60,915 nucleotides of DNA from Sphingobium quisquiliarum P25 (GTDB taxonomy: Bacteria; Pseudomonadota; Alphaproteobacteria; Sphingomonadales; Sphingomonadaceae), in NCBI RefSeq assembly GCF_000445065.1, contig NZ_ATHO01000130.1:1-60915 (forward strand), written 5' to 3'. This document shows, piece after piece, positions 17,933 to 26,952 of the stretch. Every line of letters starts with the position of its first letter. Within the stretch, counting starts at the first letter, position 1. The notes beneath the pieces were generated by a model that did no database searches, was not told the origin of the DNA, and saw only the letters and a program-made list of their open reading frames with translations. The position numbers and the translations under genes are program-made.

Positions 17933-18146
17933 CGGGGAAATATTCCCGGCAAAGTTGGCGCCGGGTGGAGCGGTCATCCCGCTGCATGGATAGAACACAT
18001 CCAATCTGCCGATTTTGCCGATAAGCCCTCACAGGTTAGTTTTTCCAGATGGACCCCGCGCCAATGCGGGGCGGCAAACAGGCGGCACATAGGGCGGCAC
18101 AGACCCGGCGCCAGCCATTTGCTGAAAACAATGAAAGGGGAGGGTT

Positions 18147-20600
18147 ATGCGTAACTGGCTGTTCAGTGCGACCGCAATGGCGGCGATCTCTGCGGTTTTG
18201 CCCGTCTGGGCGCAGGCGCAGGAGGGCGCTCCCGCAGCGCAATCCGATGCACGATCGCAGGGTGGCCTGGCGGACATCGTCGTCACGGCCCAGCGCAGGG
18301 CGGAAAGCGCGCAGAAGGCCGCGATCGCGATCGATGCGGTCAGCGCGGACACGCTGCTGGATCGTGGCATATTGAAGGCGGAAGATATTACGAAGACCGC
18401 ACCCTCCATCTCCATCACCAACGGCGGTGGCACATCGACGTCCATCTTTATTCGCGGCGTTGGAAACATCACCGTGGCCAGCTATTTCGATCCGGCGGTA
18501 ACGCCCAACTATGACGGCGTGGTTCTGGGCCGCGCGGCGGGGGCTTTCGGCGCGGCCTTCTACGATCTGGAACGCGTCGAAGTGTTGAAGGGGCCGCAGG
18601 GCATTCTCTATGGCCGGAACGCCACGGGCGGCGCGATCAACGTCATTCCCGCAAAGCCGGTGCTGGGCGAATTCAGTGGTGGCTTCAATCTGTCCTACGG
18701 CAATTATGATGCGGTGGCGGTGGACGCGCATGTCAATGCCGGGATGGGCGAAAATGCCGCGCTGCGCATTGCTGCTTCGCGCCAGCGGCGTGACGGTTTC
18801 AACCGCGACGGCACGGACGACCTGGACCGCAGCGCCCTACGCGGACAGCTGCTATTTGAGCCCAGCAGCGACCTTTCCATACGTCTGGCGGCCGATTATA
18901 CCAAGATCGGCGGGGTAGGGCCGGGCGGCAACTATTACGGGGCCTACACGCCGGATGGTACGGGCGGCTATGTTTTCAGCCTGTCGGGTATCGACCCGTC
19001 GGAAGGTTTCCTCACGCCTTTGTCCAATGCCTATCGGCAGACGCTGCTTGTCGCGCCGGGTTTCGGCTTTGCCGATCCGTTGAACCAATATCCATCCCTG
19101 GACGCCAGCTATTGGGGCGTGAATGGCGAGATCAACTGGAAGACCAGCATTGGCACCGTGACCGTCATCCCGGCCTACCGGCATTCCAAGGCGCTCAGCT
19201 ACTTCAATGGTCCAGCTTTCAATACAGGATATTATGACGAAAAGACCAGTCAGAAGAGTCTGGAAGCGCGGCTGGCTGGCAGCAGCGGACCTATCGACTA
19301 CATAGTCGGCACCTTCTATTTCAACGAGGAGATCAAGGGCAATGATGAGTTCAACCAGGAATTTATCCTGCCGATCCAGATTTTCACCCAGAAGACGGAG
19401 AGCCTGGCGGCGTTCGGCCAGCTGACCGGCCATGTCAGCGATCGTTTCCGTCTGGTCGGCGGGCTGCGGTATACGCATGACAAGAAGGAAATGGACGGCT
19501 TCATCAGCAACTTCATCGTCAGTTGCGGACCCGGTCTGGCGCCGCCTGCCTCCTTCGCCGCGGGCTGCGCCGCGCCTGGCGCGCTGCCGCATCTGCCCAA
19601 CTACACTTCGCGCGCCGATGTCGTGAACTGGCTCGTGAGCAACGGCTGGATCGCACCGGGCTCCACGTCTCAGCCCAACCCGCAATTCTTTCCGCTGCTG
19701 AACGGACTGGGCGCCGTGATCAACACATTGAGCCCGACAGTCGGCGATCTGACCTTTTCCCGCGTGACCTGGAAGGCTTCGGCCGAGTTCGACCTTGGCC
19801 CCAGCAGCCTGCTCTATGCGACGGTGGAAAGCGGCTATCGCGCGGGCGGGTTGCAGCAGACGGACGGACGTCCGGTCTACCGGCCGGAATATATCACCGC
19901 CTACACCATCGGATCGAAGAACCGCTTCTTCAACAACAAGGTCCAGCTGAATATCGAAGGATTTTACTGGAAGTATAAGGATCAGCAGATTAATTACTTC
20001 ACCGTCGATCCCAGCGGAACCTTGATCAACTCCACGGAAAATGCCGGTAGGGCAACAGTCAAGGGTATCGACGTCGACCTGATGGCCCGGCCGATGCGAT
20101 ATACGACGTTGACGGCCAAGGTTCAGTATCTGAAGGCGACCTATAAGGAACTGCACCTCTATACCGCCGCGCCGTTCGACAATTTCAACTGTCCCTTCAC
20201 ACTGACGGGGCAGGTTGCAGGCGGCGCGCCGGTGAAGGACTTCGACTGTTCCGGCCGTCCGCTGCTCAACGCGCCTGAATGGACGATCAACCTAGGCGGT
20301 GAGCAGGTGGTGCCGCTGAGTTCCGCGCTTGAACTGGCGGGTCAGGTCAATAGCGCTTACCGCAGTGCGGCCTATGGTGGTTTCGAATTCCTCGATTTCG
20401 AAAAGATCAGCGGCTATTGGCAGACGGACATTGCGCTGACCTTGCGGGATAGCGATAGGTCCTGGGCGCTCACCGCCTTCCTCAACAATTTGGAAGACAA
20501 GCGCCGCGTGATCTATCCGCAGCTCTCGCCATTTGGCGCGGCCGTCTACCATTATGGCGCGCCGCAGACTTATGGCGTGCGCTTCTCCGCCGACTTTTGA
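18147..20600 (+). CDS. TonB-dependent outer-membrane receptor (1)
   Basis: An 817-residue TonB-dependent receptor. A signal peptide ends near W-A-Q-A-Q (about residue 25). The TonB box/plug start D-I-V-V-T-A-Q-R-R is at residues 43-51, and the plug has R-V-E-V-L-K-G-P-Q-G-I-L-Y-G-R-N-A-T-G-G-A-I-N. A long beta-barrel ends in aromatic F-S-A-D-F, the usual C-terminal Phe. It has no N-terminal signalling domain. It is followed by a hairpin terminator and an epimerase-like gene. In this gene context, uptake of an aromatic or plant-derived substrate is more likely than of iron, but that is inference. Confidence 0.92.
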   Translation: MRNWLFSATAMAAISAVLPVWAQAQEGAPAAQSDARSQGGLADIVVTAQRRAESAQKAAIAIDAVSADTLLDRGILKAEDITKTAPSISITNGGGTSTSIFIRGVGNITVASYFDPAVTPNYDGVVLGRAAGAFGAAFYDLERVEVLKGPQGILYGRNATGGAINVIPAKPVLGEFSGGFNLSYGNYDAVAVDAHVNAGMGENAALRIAASRQRRDGFNRDGTDDLDRSALRGQLLFEPSSDLSIRLAADYTKIGGVGPGGNYYGAYTPDGTGGYVFSLSGIDPSEGFLTPLSNAYRQTLLVAPGFGFADPLNQYPSLDASYWGVNGEINWKTSIGTVTVIPAYRHSKALSYFNGPAFNTGYYDEKTSQKSLEARLAGSSGPIDYIVGTFYFNEEIKGNDEFNQEFILPIQIFTQKTESLAAFGQLTGHVSDRFRLVGGLRYTHDKKEMDGFISNFIVSCGPGLAPPASFAAGCAAPGALPHLPNYTSRADVVNWLVSNGWIAPGSTSQPNPQFFPLLNGLGAVINTLSPTVGDLTFSRVTWKASAEFDLGPSSLLYATVESGYRAGGLQQTDGRPVYRPEYITAYTIGSKNRFFNNKVQLNIEGFYWKYKDQQINYFTVDPSGTLINSTENAGRATVKGIDVDLMARPMRYTTLTAKVQYLKATYKELHLYTAAPFDNFNCPFTLTGQVAGGAPVKDFDCSGRPLLNAPEWTINLGGEQVVPLSSALELAGQVNSAYRSAAYGGFEFLDFEKISGYWQTDIALTLRDSDRSWALTAFLNNLEDKRRVIYPQLSPFGAAVYHYGAPQTYGVRFSADF

Positions 20601-20619
20601 CGGCGAAGAGAGGGGGAGG

Positions 20620-20651
20620 CAAGGCAGGACCGCGTGAGCGGCCCTGTCTTG
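20620..20651 (+). terminator. Hairpin terminator after TonB receptor 1
   Basis: Two 14-base arms (20620-20633 and 20638-20651) pair fully apart from two G-T pairs around a GTGA loop, 20 bases after the receptor stop codon. The T-tract is weak (GTTTG). It probably ends the receptor transcript. Confidence 0.6.
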
Positions 20652-20701
20652 CTTGGTTTGCGGCAACCTGAATATGTGCGGCGGTAATGGAGAAACATCG
20701 C

Positions 20702-21634
20702 ATGCCCATCATCATTACCGGCGCCGGCGGATTTGTCGGCCGCCATCTTGTGGCGAAGCTCGTCGGCGCGGGGAAGGATGTCGTGGCGATGGACAGCTCG
20801 GTCCACGGCATAGCGGCAGGCGCGCGGATCGTGGCGGGTGATATCTGCGCGCCGGAGGTGAGGGGCGAAGCGTTGCGCGACGGATGCAGCGCGCTGGTGC
20901 ATCTCGCGACGGTGCCCGGCGGCGCGGCAGAGGCTGATCCGGCCGCATCCCGCCGCGTCAACATAGATGCGATGTATGATCTGCTGCTGGAAGCCGCCGC
21001 CGCCGCCGGGAAGCGGCCGCGCGTCGTCTATGCCAGTTCGATCGCCGTGCTGGGCGACCCGCTGCCGGAAGCAGGGGTGGACGACACGACGCCGCTCGCG
21101 CCACGGATGATCTATGGCGGCCACAAGGCGATGATGGAAGATGCCGTTGCCATGATGCATCATCGCGGCGAAGTGGAAGGCGTAACCCTGCGTTTGCCGG
21201 GCATTCTCGCTCGCCCAAAGGGTCCCAGCGGCATGAAATCCGCCTTCATGAGCGACCTGTTCCATGCAATGCGCGCCGGGGAGCCCTTCATCTGTCCGGT
21301 CTCGCCCGAAGCGGCCATATGGGCTCAGTCGGTCGATCGCTGTGCGGATAATTTCATCCATGCTCTGACCATGGACGCCGGTCTGCTTCCACCCACACGG
21401 GCAGTGACCTTGCCAGCCCTGCGCGTCTCGATCGGTGCGCTGGCGGAGGAGATTGCGCGCCAGTGCGGCGTATCGGCGGCGCTGGTGCGCTACAGCCCCG
21501 ACGAAGCGCTGGAGGCGGGGTTCGGCCGCCAGCCGCCCCTCGCGACGCCAGCGGCGGACCGGGCGGGCTTTGCGCATGACGGCAGTGTTGCTACACTTGT
21601 CAAAAATGCGCTGGCGGTCATCGCGGGCGGATGA
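20702..21634 (+). CDS. NAD-dependent epimerase/dehydratase, DenD-like
   Basis: A 310-residue extended SDR. The G-A-G-G-F-V-G-R-H cofactor turn opens the protein, V-Y-A-S-S-I-A-V-L-G carries the catalytic Ser region, and M-I-Y-G-G-H-K gives the Y-x-x-x-K pair. The overall pattern recalls D-erythronate dehydrogenase (DenD) type proteins, but also other uncharacterised extended SDRs. It is followed 12 bases later by a LysR gene in the same direction. A second in-frame ATG at 20687 would add five residues. Confidence 0.78.
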   Translation: MPIIITGAGGFVGRHLVAKLVGAGKDVVAMDSSVHGIAAGARIVAGDICAPEVRGEALRDGCSALVHLATVPGGAAEADPAASRRVNIDAMYDLLLEAAAAAGKRPRVVYASSIAVLGDPLPEAGVDDTTPLAPRMIYGGHKAMMEDAVAMMHHRGEVEGVTLRLPGILARPKGPSGMKSAFMSDLFHAMRAGEPFICPVSPEAAIWAQSVDRCADNFIHALTMDAGLLPPTRAVTLPALRVSIGALAEEIARQCGVSAALVRYSPDEALEAGFGRQPPLATPAADRAGFAHDGSVATLVKNALAVIAGG

Positions 21635-21646
21635 GGAGATGGAGCG

Positions 21647-22669
21647 ATGCGGTTCGAACGGCTGGACCTTAACCTGCTCGTAGCGCTGGATGCGCTGCTG
21701 TCCGAACGCAGCGTCAGCCTGGCTGCCGATCGCATATTCCTGTCGCAATCGGCCACATCTTCGGCGCTAGGACGCCTGCGCGACTATTTCGGTGACGAGC
21801 TGCTGGTCATGAAGGGGCGGCAGATGGTGCTGACCGCGCGCGCCGAAAGCCTGGTGGAGCCGGTGCGCGCGGTTCTGGAGCAGATCCGCACCTCGATCGC
21901 CATACCGCCGCCGTTCGATCCTGCGACATCCGATCGCACGATCCGCATCGTCGCGTCGGATTATGTGACCGATGTGCTGCTGGCGTCGGCCATTTCCGAA
22001 ATTCAGAGCGGCGCGCCCAACATGAGGTTCGAGGTGATACCGATAGAAGACAGCATGATCGAAAATCTGGAGCGCGGTTTCGTCGACCTGCTGATCACCA
22101 TCGACTACGGCATTTCGCCCGATCACCCCAGCCAGATCCTGTTCGAGGACGATTATGTGGTGATCGGCTGGGCTGACAACCCGGCGATGGCGGAGCCCAT
22201 GACGCTCGACCGTTATCTGGATCTGGGGCATGTCACCGCCCGGTTCGGCCGGGGCAGGGTGTCCGCCTTCGAAGACTGGTTCGTGCGCCGCCAGAAACGG
22301 CAGCGCCGGATAGAGATTGTCGCGCCCAATTTCATGACGCAGGCCGGGTTCATCCTGGGCACGAACAGGATCGGGACGGTTCAGCGGCGGCTGGCGGTGC
22401 GAATGGCGGAGTATCTGCCGATCGTGATGCGGGAACTGCCGCTGCAAATCCCGCCCATCCGGGAAGCGATCCAGTGGCATATTTCAAGCAACAATGATCC
22501 GGCGATCCGCTGGGTCGTGGAACGGCTGGCCGCCTATGTGCATCAGCCAGGAATGCTGGCTGGCGATGTCATCATGCTGGATGAAGCGCGGCTGGGCGGC
22601 ATGTCTCGCGAAGAGTTGACTGCCGGTTTCACGGATCATGCGAAAAGCCCGCGCAGGCAATCGAACTGA
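21647..22669 (+). CDS. LysR-family regulator (NodD-like group)
   Basis: A 340-residue LysR-type regulator. The N-terminal helix-turn-helix is R-L-D-L-N-L-L-V-A-L-D-A-L-L then V-S-L-A-A-D-R-I-F-L-S-Q-S-A-T-S-S-A-L-G-R-L-R, followed by F-G-D-E-L-L-V. This start recalls the NodD/LinR/NahR branch, which often responds to aromatic compounds. The effector domain extends to about residue 310 and has a longer tail than usual. It is co-directional with the epimerase gene and ends just before the convergent HxlR-2 gene. Target and effector unknown. Confidence 0.88.
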   Translation: MRFERLDLNLLVALDALLSERSVSLAADRIFLSQSATSSALGRLRDYFGDELLVMKGRQMVLTARAESLVEPVRAVLEQIRTSIAIPPPFDPATSDRTIRIVASDYVTDVLLASAISEIQSGAPNMRFEVIPIEDSMIENLERGFVDLLITIDYGISPDHPSQILFEDDYVVIGWADNPAMAEPMTLDRYLDLGHVTARFGRGRVSAFEDWFVRRQKRQRRIEIVAPNFMTQAGFILGTNRIGTVQRRLAVRMAEYLPIVMRELPLQIPPIREAIQWHISSNNDPAIRWVVERLAAYVHQPGMLAGDVIMLDEARLGGMSREELTAGFTDHAKSPRRQSN

Positions 22670-22690
22670 TGGCGCTTGTTCCGGGGGAAA

Positions 22691-23131
22691 TCAGTCCGCT
22701 TCCTCCCGCCATAAGGCGCGCGCCTCTTCTATCACCGTCTGATGATGCGTGGTCCAGTCGATCATCATGTGGATGTGCGATGCCAGTTCCCGGCCCAGCG
22801 GCGTCAGCGCATAGCTGACCTTGGGCGGCACGTCACCGCTGATGCTGCGGCTGACAAGGCCGTTGCGCTCCAGCTGCCGCAGTTTCAAGGTCATGATCCG
22901 CTGGGAAATGCTCCCTTCCGGGCTGAGCCGCGTCAGCAGCCGCCGCAGTTCGGCATGGCGGAAATCATCGATCCAAAGCAGCAGGACGATAAGGTTGGTC
23001 CAGCGGTCGCCCAGCAGCGCGAAGATCGTGCGGACCGGCCCGTCGCGGCTGCTGCCGTGCCGCGCCATCTCCGCTTCCAGCGCGTCGATCCTTTCGCTCG
23101 TGGAAGCTTCCGCCCGGCCATCCTGCGGCAT
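22691..23131 (-). CDS. HxlR-family regulator (copy 2)
   Basis: A 146-residue HxlR regulator similar in plan to the one at 15.7 kb: F-A-L-L-G-D-R-W-T-N-L-I-V-L-L-L, F-R-H-A-E-L-R-R-L-L, S-I-S-Q-R-I-M-T-L-K-L-R-Q-L-E-R-N-G-L and V-S-Y-A-L-T-P-L-G. It is divergent from a Rieske oxygenase gene. The sequence GGTACATAAAAGTGCC lies 19 bases before its start codon and resembles the sites near HxlR-1. The ATG at 23131 follows AAGGATGAGG. Confidence 0.86.
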   Translation of the reverse strand: MPQDGRAEASTSERIDALEAEMARHGSSRDGPVRTIFALLGDRWTNLIVLLLWIDDFRHAELRRLLTRLSPEGSISQRIMTLKLRQLERNGLVSRSISGDVPPKVSYALTPLGRELASHIHMMIDWTTHHQTVIEEARALWREEAD

Positions 23132-23149
23132 ATCCTCATCCTTGATAAC

Positions 23150-23165
23150 GGTACATAAAAGTGCC
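23150..23165. promoter_or_regulatory. HxlR operator candidate, site 2
   Basis: GGTACATAAAAGTGCC lies between the HxlR-2 gene and the divergent Rieske gene. It matches 12 of 16 positions of site 3 at 26825-26840, with the outer GG-ACAT and GTGCC parts kept. Confidence 0.4.
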
Positions 23166-23261
23166 CTCTTCCGATTGATCCCGCTTTGGGCGGATAATGC
23201 AAGACGCAAGGCGGATATCAATAATTATCCCCGGCGCGGATCAGTCAAGGCGGAGGATGGG

Positions 23262-24299
23262 ATGTTTCTGAAGAACTGCTGGTATCTTGCGGCGTGGGCG
23301 GATGAACTGCAACCAGGGGCGATGCTGGCCCGGCAGATCGCGGGAGAGCATGTCCTGTTCATGAGAGGCGAAGATGACGGCGTTTCCGCACTTGCCGATC
23401 TTTGCCCGCACCGCTTCGTTCCGCTGTCCATGGGCCGCTATGAAGAAGGGCGGGTGACATGCGCCTATCACGGGTTGCGGTTCGACGGGCACGGGAAATG
23501 CATCCACAATCCGCATGGTCCCATCAGCGCGGCGCTGAGCGTCAGATCCTATCCCTTTGTCGAGCGGCATGCCGCGCTGTGGCTGTGGCTGGGCGAGGCG
23601 GAACTGGCGGACCCGGCGCTGATCACCGACCTGACCTTCATCGACGAGACAGCGCCTGAGGCGCGGGTTAAGGGACGGCTCCATTCGCAGGCTGATTACC
23701 GCGTGATGGTCGACAACATCATGGACCTGACCCATGCCGATTATCTGCACGCATCGACGCTGGGCGGCGGCATCAACACGATCGCGAAGGCGGATGTGGA
23801 ACAGGATGGCGGCGCCATCACCATCACCTGGACGGCGGAGGATGAAGTGGTGCCGCCGATGATGCGCGGCTTTACGGGTCATGCGGATGGCGTGGGCGAC
23901 TTTCTGAACCGCATCGCCTGGCACGCGCCGTCGATCATGGTGCAGGATGTGAATGTCGGCAGCACGGGGAGCCTTAAAAGCGGCCGCTGGAACCAGACGG
24001 CGCGGGGCTGCCACGTCATGACCCCGGAAACCGAAACATCGACCCATTATTTCTTCATGAACTGCAACAGCAGCACCAAGGCGCATCCAGAAACAGCGCC
24101 GATGGTCCGCGCCGCGCTGGTCGATGCTTTCTCGAACGAGGACGCGCCCATTTCCATCGCCCAGACCCAGCGCATCGCCGGGCGGGATTTCTGGTCGCTG
24201 CGGCCCGCCATGCTGCCGTCGGACAAGGGCGCGGTGCTGGTGCGCCGGGCGCTTGACCGGATGATCGCCGATGAGGCGCAACGCCTGGTTGCTGCCTGA
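23262..24299 (+). CDS. Rieske oxygenase, VanA-like (1)
   Basis: A 345-residue oxygenase component of the vanillate O-demethylase (VanA) / dicamba demethylase type. The Rieske 2Fe-2S ligands are Cys48-x-His50 and Cys67-x2-His70 in CPHRFVPLSMG and CAYHG. The mononuclear iron site is N152-I-M-D155-L-T-H158-A-D-Y-L-H163. Such enzymes demethylate aryl methyl ethers or hydroxylate carboxylated aromatics, using a separate reductase (VanB type) that is absent here. It is divergent from HxlR-2 and precedes an extradiol-type dioxygenase gene by 104 bases. A catechol-generating demethylation fits the neighbour. Confidence 0.9.
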   Translation: MFLKNCWYLAAWADELQPGAMLARQIAGEHVLFMRGEDDGVSALADLCPHRFVPLSMGRYEEGRVTCAYHGLRFDGHGKCIHNPHGPISAALSVRSYPFVERHAALWLWLGEAELADPALITDLTFIDETAPEARVKGRLHSQADYRVMVDNIMDLTHADYLHASTLGGGINTIAKADVEQDGGAITITWTAEDEVVPPMMRGFTGHADGVGDFLNRIAWHAPSIMVQDVNVGSTGSLKSGRWNQTARGCHVMTPETETSTHYFFMNCNSSTKAHPETAPMVRAALVDAFSNEDAPISIAQTQRIAGRDFWSLRPAMLPSDKGAVLVRRALDRMIADEAQRLVAA

Positions 24300-24403
24300 C
24301 CGGGCGTGAAAGCTATTTGCGCTGCCGATAGCCAAGCGCCATGAAATGCGTTTTATCTCGCCCGTCCGGCAATCCATAATCCGCGCAGGAAGAGGGAGCC
24401 GGT

Positions 24404-25474
24404 ATGACGATTTTGGGTGTTGAAAGCGCGGTATTTGGCGTTGCCGATCTGGCTGAGCATGTCCGGTTCTGGAAGGATTTCGGACTGTCCCTGCATCATG
24501 AAGGGGCGGATGAGGCGGTGTTTCAGGTAGCGTCGGGCTCGCGGGTCGTGCTTTACCGCCATGGGGACCCCCGGTTGCCCGCGCCCGATCCCTTTCCCGG
24601 CGACGGCCTCAAGGAAACCGTCTGGGGCGTTCTGAACGCGCAGGAGCTTGACCGGATCGCCGCCAGCCTCGCCACGGAGGTCGAGGTGCGGCGTGATGCT
24701 GACGGGACGGTGCGGTGCGTCTGCCCCGACGGCCAGCCGATCGCCCTGCGGGTGTGGGCGAAACGGCAGGTCGTAAGTCACGCCAGCCCCGTGAACACGC
24801 CCGGTTCCTATCCGCGCTTCAACCAGCACCGCATCTGGCGTACACGCGCCATTCCCAAGACGATAAACCATGTCGTCTTCTTTTCGGCCGACTATGTCGG
24901 CAGCTTCGAATTTTACGAACGCCATCTGGGCTTTCGCTATATCGATCACAGCAAAGGCACGGGAATCTTCGCCCGCGCGCCGGGAACGTTCGAGCATCAT
25001 TCGATCTTCTGGGTCAATTGCGACCTGCCCATCGCACCGGATCATTTCAAGTTCATGCACATCGCATTCGGGTGCGACGACATTGACGAAGTCATGCTGG
25101 GGGCGAATATACTGGCGGACAAGGGCTGGAAGAATGCCAGCATGAACAGTTCCGGCGGCATTTCGCGGCACCGCATCTCATCCGCCATTTATTATTATTG
25201 CGACATGCCCGGCAAGGCGGGCGAGGCGGAATATCATGCGGATACGGATTATCTGGACGACAACTGGATTCCGCGCGCCTGGGACTTTCGTTTCGGATCG
25301 CTTTTATGGGCGCATAATGCGCCGCCGATCTTCCGTGGGGACAATGTTCCCTGGGACATGACGTTCGACGCCGATCGCGCAAGCTTCGAACCTTATCGCA
25401 AGACGAAGCCGGGCAAGCGTCCGGTCACGGGAAAGCTGGCGGAGATTACAGAGGATGACGAGCACGCCCTTTAA
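24404..25474 (+). CDS. Type I extradiol dioxygenase-like protein (VOC, two domains)
   Basis: A 356-residue two-domain vicinal-oxygen-chelate protein with the plan of BphC-like extradiol ring-cleavage dioxygenases. In the C-terminal domain the iron ligands appear as His156 (TINHVVFF), His219 (FMHIAFG) and Glu276 (GEAEYHAD). Second-shell residues matching His195, His241 and Tyr250 of BphC are plausible as His198/199, His256 and Tyr264. The N-terminal domain lacks ligands, as in BphC. It is co-directional with a Rieske oxygenase and converges with a C-C hydrolase-like gene. Ring cleavage of a catechol is the likely reaction; the substrate is unknown. Confidence 0.82.
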   Translation: MTILGVESAVFGVADLAEHVRFWKDFGLSLHHEGADEAVFQVASGSRVVLYRHGDPRLPAPDPFPGDGLKETVWGVLNAQELDRIAASLATEVEVRRDADGTVRCVCPDGQPIALRVWAKRQVVSHASPVNTPGSYPRFNQHRIWRTRAIPKTINHVVFFSADYVGSFEFYERHLGFRYIDHSKGTGIFARAPGTFEHHSIFWVNCDLPIAPDHFKFMHIAFGCDDIDEVMLGANILADKGWKNASMNSSGGISRHRISSAIYYYCDMPGKAGEAEYHADTDYLDDNWIPRAWDFRFGSLLWAHNAPPIFRGDNVPWDMTFDADRASFEPYRKTKPGKRPVTGKLAEITEDDEHAL

Positions 25475-25523
25475 TGGGCGTGCCATCACCGCGCGGCGTT
25501 TCCAGATCGGGCAGGCTGACGCC

Positions 25524-26678
25524 TCAGCCCATTTCCGCGAAGGTTTCCGCGCACCAGTCGGCGATATAGTCACGCATCACCGTGCCATTGTCGGCGCCGC
25601 AATGTTCGACCTCGAAATCGGCCCTGGTGAAGATGCGCAGGTGGCGTTTGACTGAATTGACCGCCTGATCGAAGCTGCGATGGGCGTTGTGGACCGGTAT
25701 CTGCCGGTCATTTTCGCCATGGGTGACGAGGAAGGGCATCTTCATCTTCTCGATCTGGCCGTCCAGCGTGATGTTCGCGCAATAAGACATGAAGTCGTCC
25801 AGATTGTCCTTGCCCCAGACCCACATCACATGGTCCCAATAATGCGGCACGGGATTTTCCCCTTCGGATGCCAGCCGCTCCTTCTGCCGCTCGCCCCAGA
25901 CATGGTTCGCGCCCATGACGGCGCACAGGGCGTAACGCGGCTCGTTGGCCGCCACGCGCGGCGCATAATAGCCGCCGAGCGACAGGCCGAACATGCCGAT
26001 CTTGGTTGGGATGACGTCGCTGCGGCCCATCAGATATTCAAGCGCGGGCGTGCCCCAGCGTTCGGCATCGTAGACGGCCGCCAGATTGCGCTGCCGCAGC
26101 GCCTGCCCTGTCCCCGGCTGGTCCACGAACAGCGTGTTGATGCCCCGTTCCAGATTCACTGCGCCGTGACCGGCGAGGTTGACCTGTTCCTTCATAGAAT
26201 CGAGGCCGTTGCATGACACAAGCGCGGGACGCGGCGTGCCTGATCCGTCATGAACGAAGATCGCCGGGAAGCTCGTGCCGCTTTCATAGGGGATTTCGAC
26301 GAAATCCACATGCAGCCCGCGCAGTGCCACCCCCTTGCGATAAAGATCGAGGCCCTTCTGGTAGGCGGCCCACCGGGGCGCATAGTCGCGGCTCTGCATC
26401 CGCTCCGCCGCCAGATAATAGCCAGCAGCGCGAAGATATTTGGTGCCCGCCGAAAGCAGATAGCCTTTTTCCTCGTCGGCCGCGGCATTGGCAGCGACCT
26501 GGTCCGCCACCCTGATCCAGCTGTCGAACAGCAGGGCCGTGCCCGCATCCGATCCCTGCCGGGCGGCTTCCATGACAGGCCGGTTGGCTGCGTCGATCTC
26601 CCCATGATTGCCGCCCGCGACGAGCGCGAGGTTGGTGGCGAGGTTCCAGACATAATTACCGGGGAAGGGTTCGAACAT
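25524..26678 (-). CDS. Alpha/beta hydrolase, DHPON-hydrolase-like
   Basis: A 384-residue alpha/beta hydrolase with a long helical N-terminal region, like 2,6-dihydroxypseudooxynicotine hydrolase, which breaks a C-C bond in nicotine degradation. The triad is readable: nucleophile Ser233 in G-L-S-L-G-G, Asp324 in THGENDRQIP and His359 in EVEHCGAD. It converges with the extradiol-type gene, so a C-C hydrolysis after ring opening or side-chain cleavage is plausible. The ATG at 26678 follows AGGAG. Upstream lies a shared operator-like repeat (26825-26840). Confidence 0.82.
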   Translation of the reverse strand: MFEPFPGNYVWNLATNLALVAGGNHGEIDAANRPVMEAARQGSDAGTALLFDSWIRVADQVAANAAADEEKGYLLSAGTKYLRAAGYYLAAERMQSRDYAPRWAAYQKGLDLYRKGVALRGLHVDFVEIPYESGTSFPAIFVHDGSGTPRPALVSCNGLDSMKEQVNLAGHGAVNLERGINTLFVDQPGTGQALRQRNLAAVYDAERWGTPALEYLMGRSDVIPTKIGMFGLSLGGYYAPRVAANEPRYALCAVMGANHVWGERQKERLASEGENPVPHYWDHVMWVWGKDNLDDFMSYCANITLDGQIEKMKMPFLVTHGENDRQIPVHNAHRSFDQAVNSVKRHLRIFTRADFEVEHCGADNGTVMRDYIADWCAETFAEMG

Positions 26679-26824
26679 ATCCGCTCCTGTGCAGCGCGCG
26701 GCATCCGCCACGAACGGACCGCGCATCCAGCATCTAGAAGCGCCGCACCTGCCACCGATCAAATCCAAATTTTCGCTGGAAGCTATCCATGGGCCGCATG
26801 CCCCCTCTTCCCGCTGCGATCGAA

Positions 26825-26840
26825 GGCACATTCATGTGCC
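26825..26840. promoter_or_regulatory. HxlR operator candidate, site 3
   Basis: GGCACATTCATGTGCC is an inverted repeat (7-base arms around TC) between the hydrolase gene and the small conserved gene. With its right flank (TAC-TT) it is nearly identical to the site at 16270-16285. Confidence 0.5.
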
Positions 26841-26952
26841 TACTTTACCCCTTCCGCCTCGCCCCGCAGAGTGGATGCGAAGCGGCGCTGACCGCGCGGA
26901 AAGGCATGAGCAACCTCGCGAAGGTCTGCGGCAATGCAGGAGGAGGACCGCC

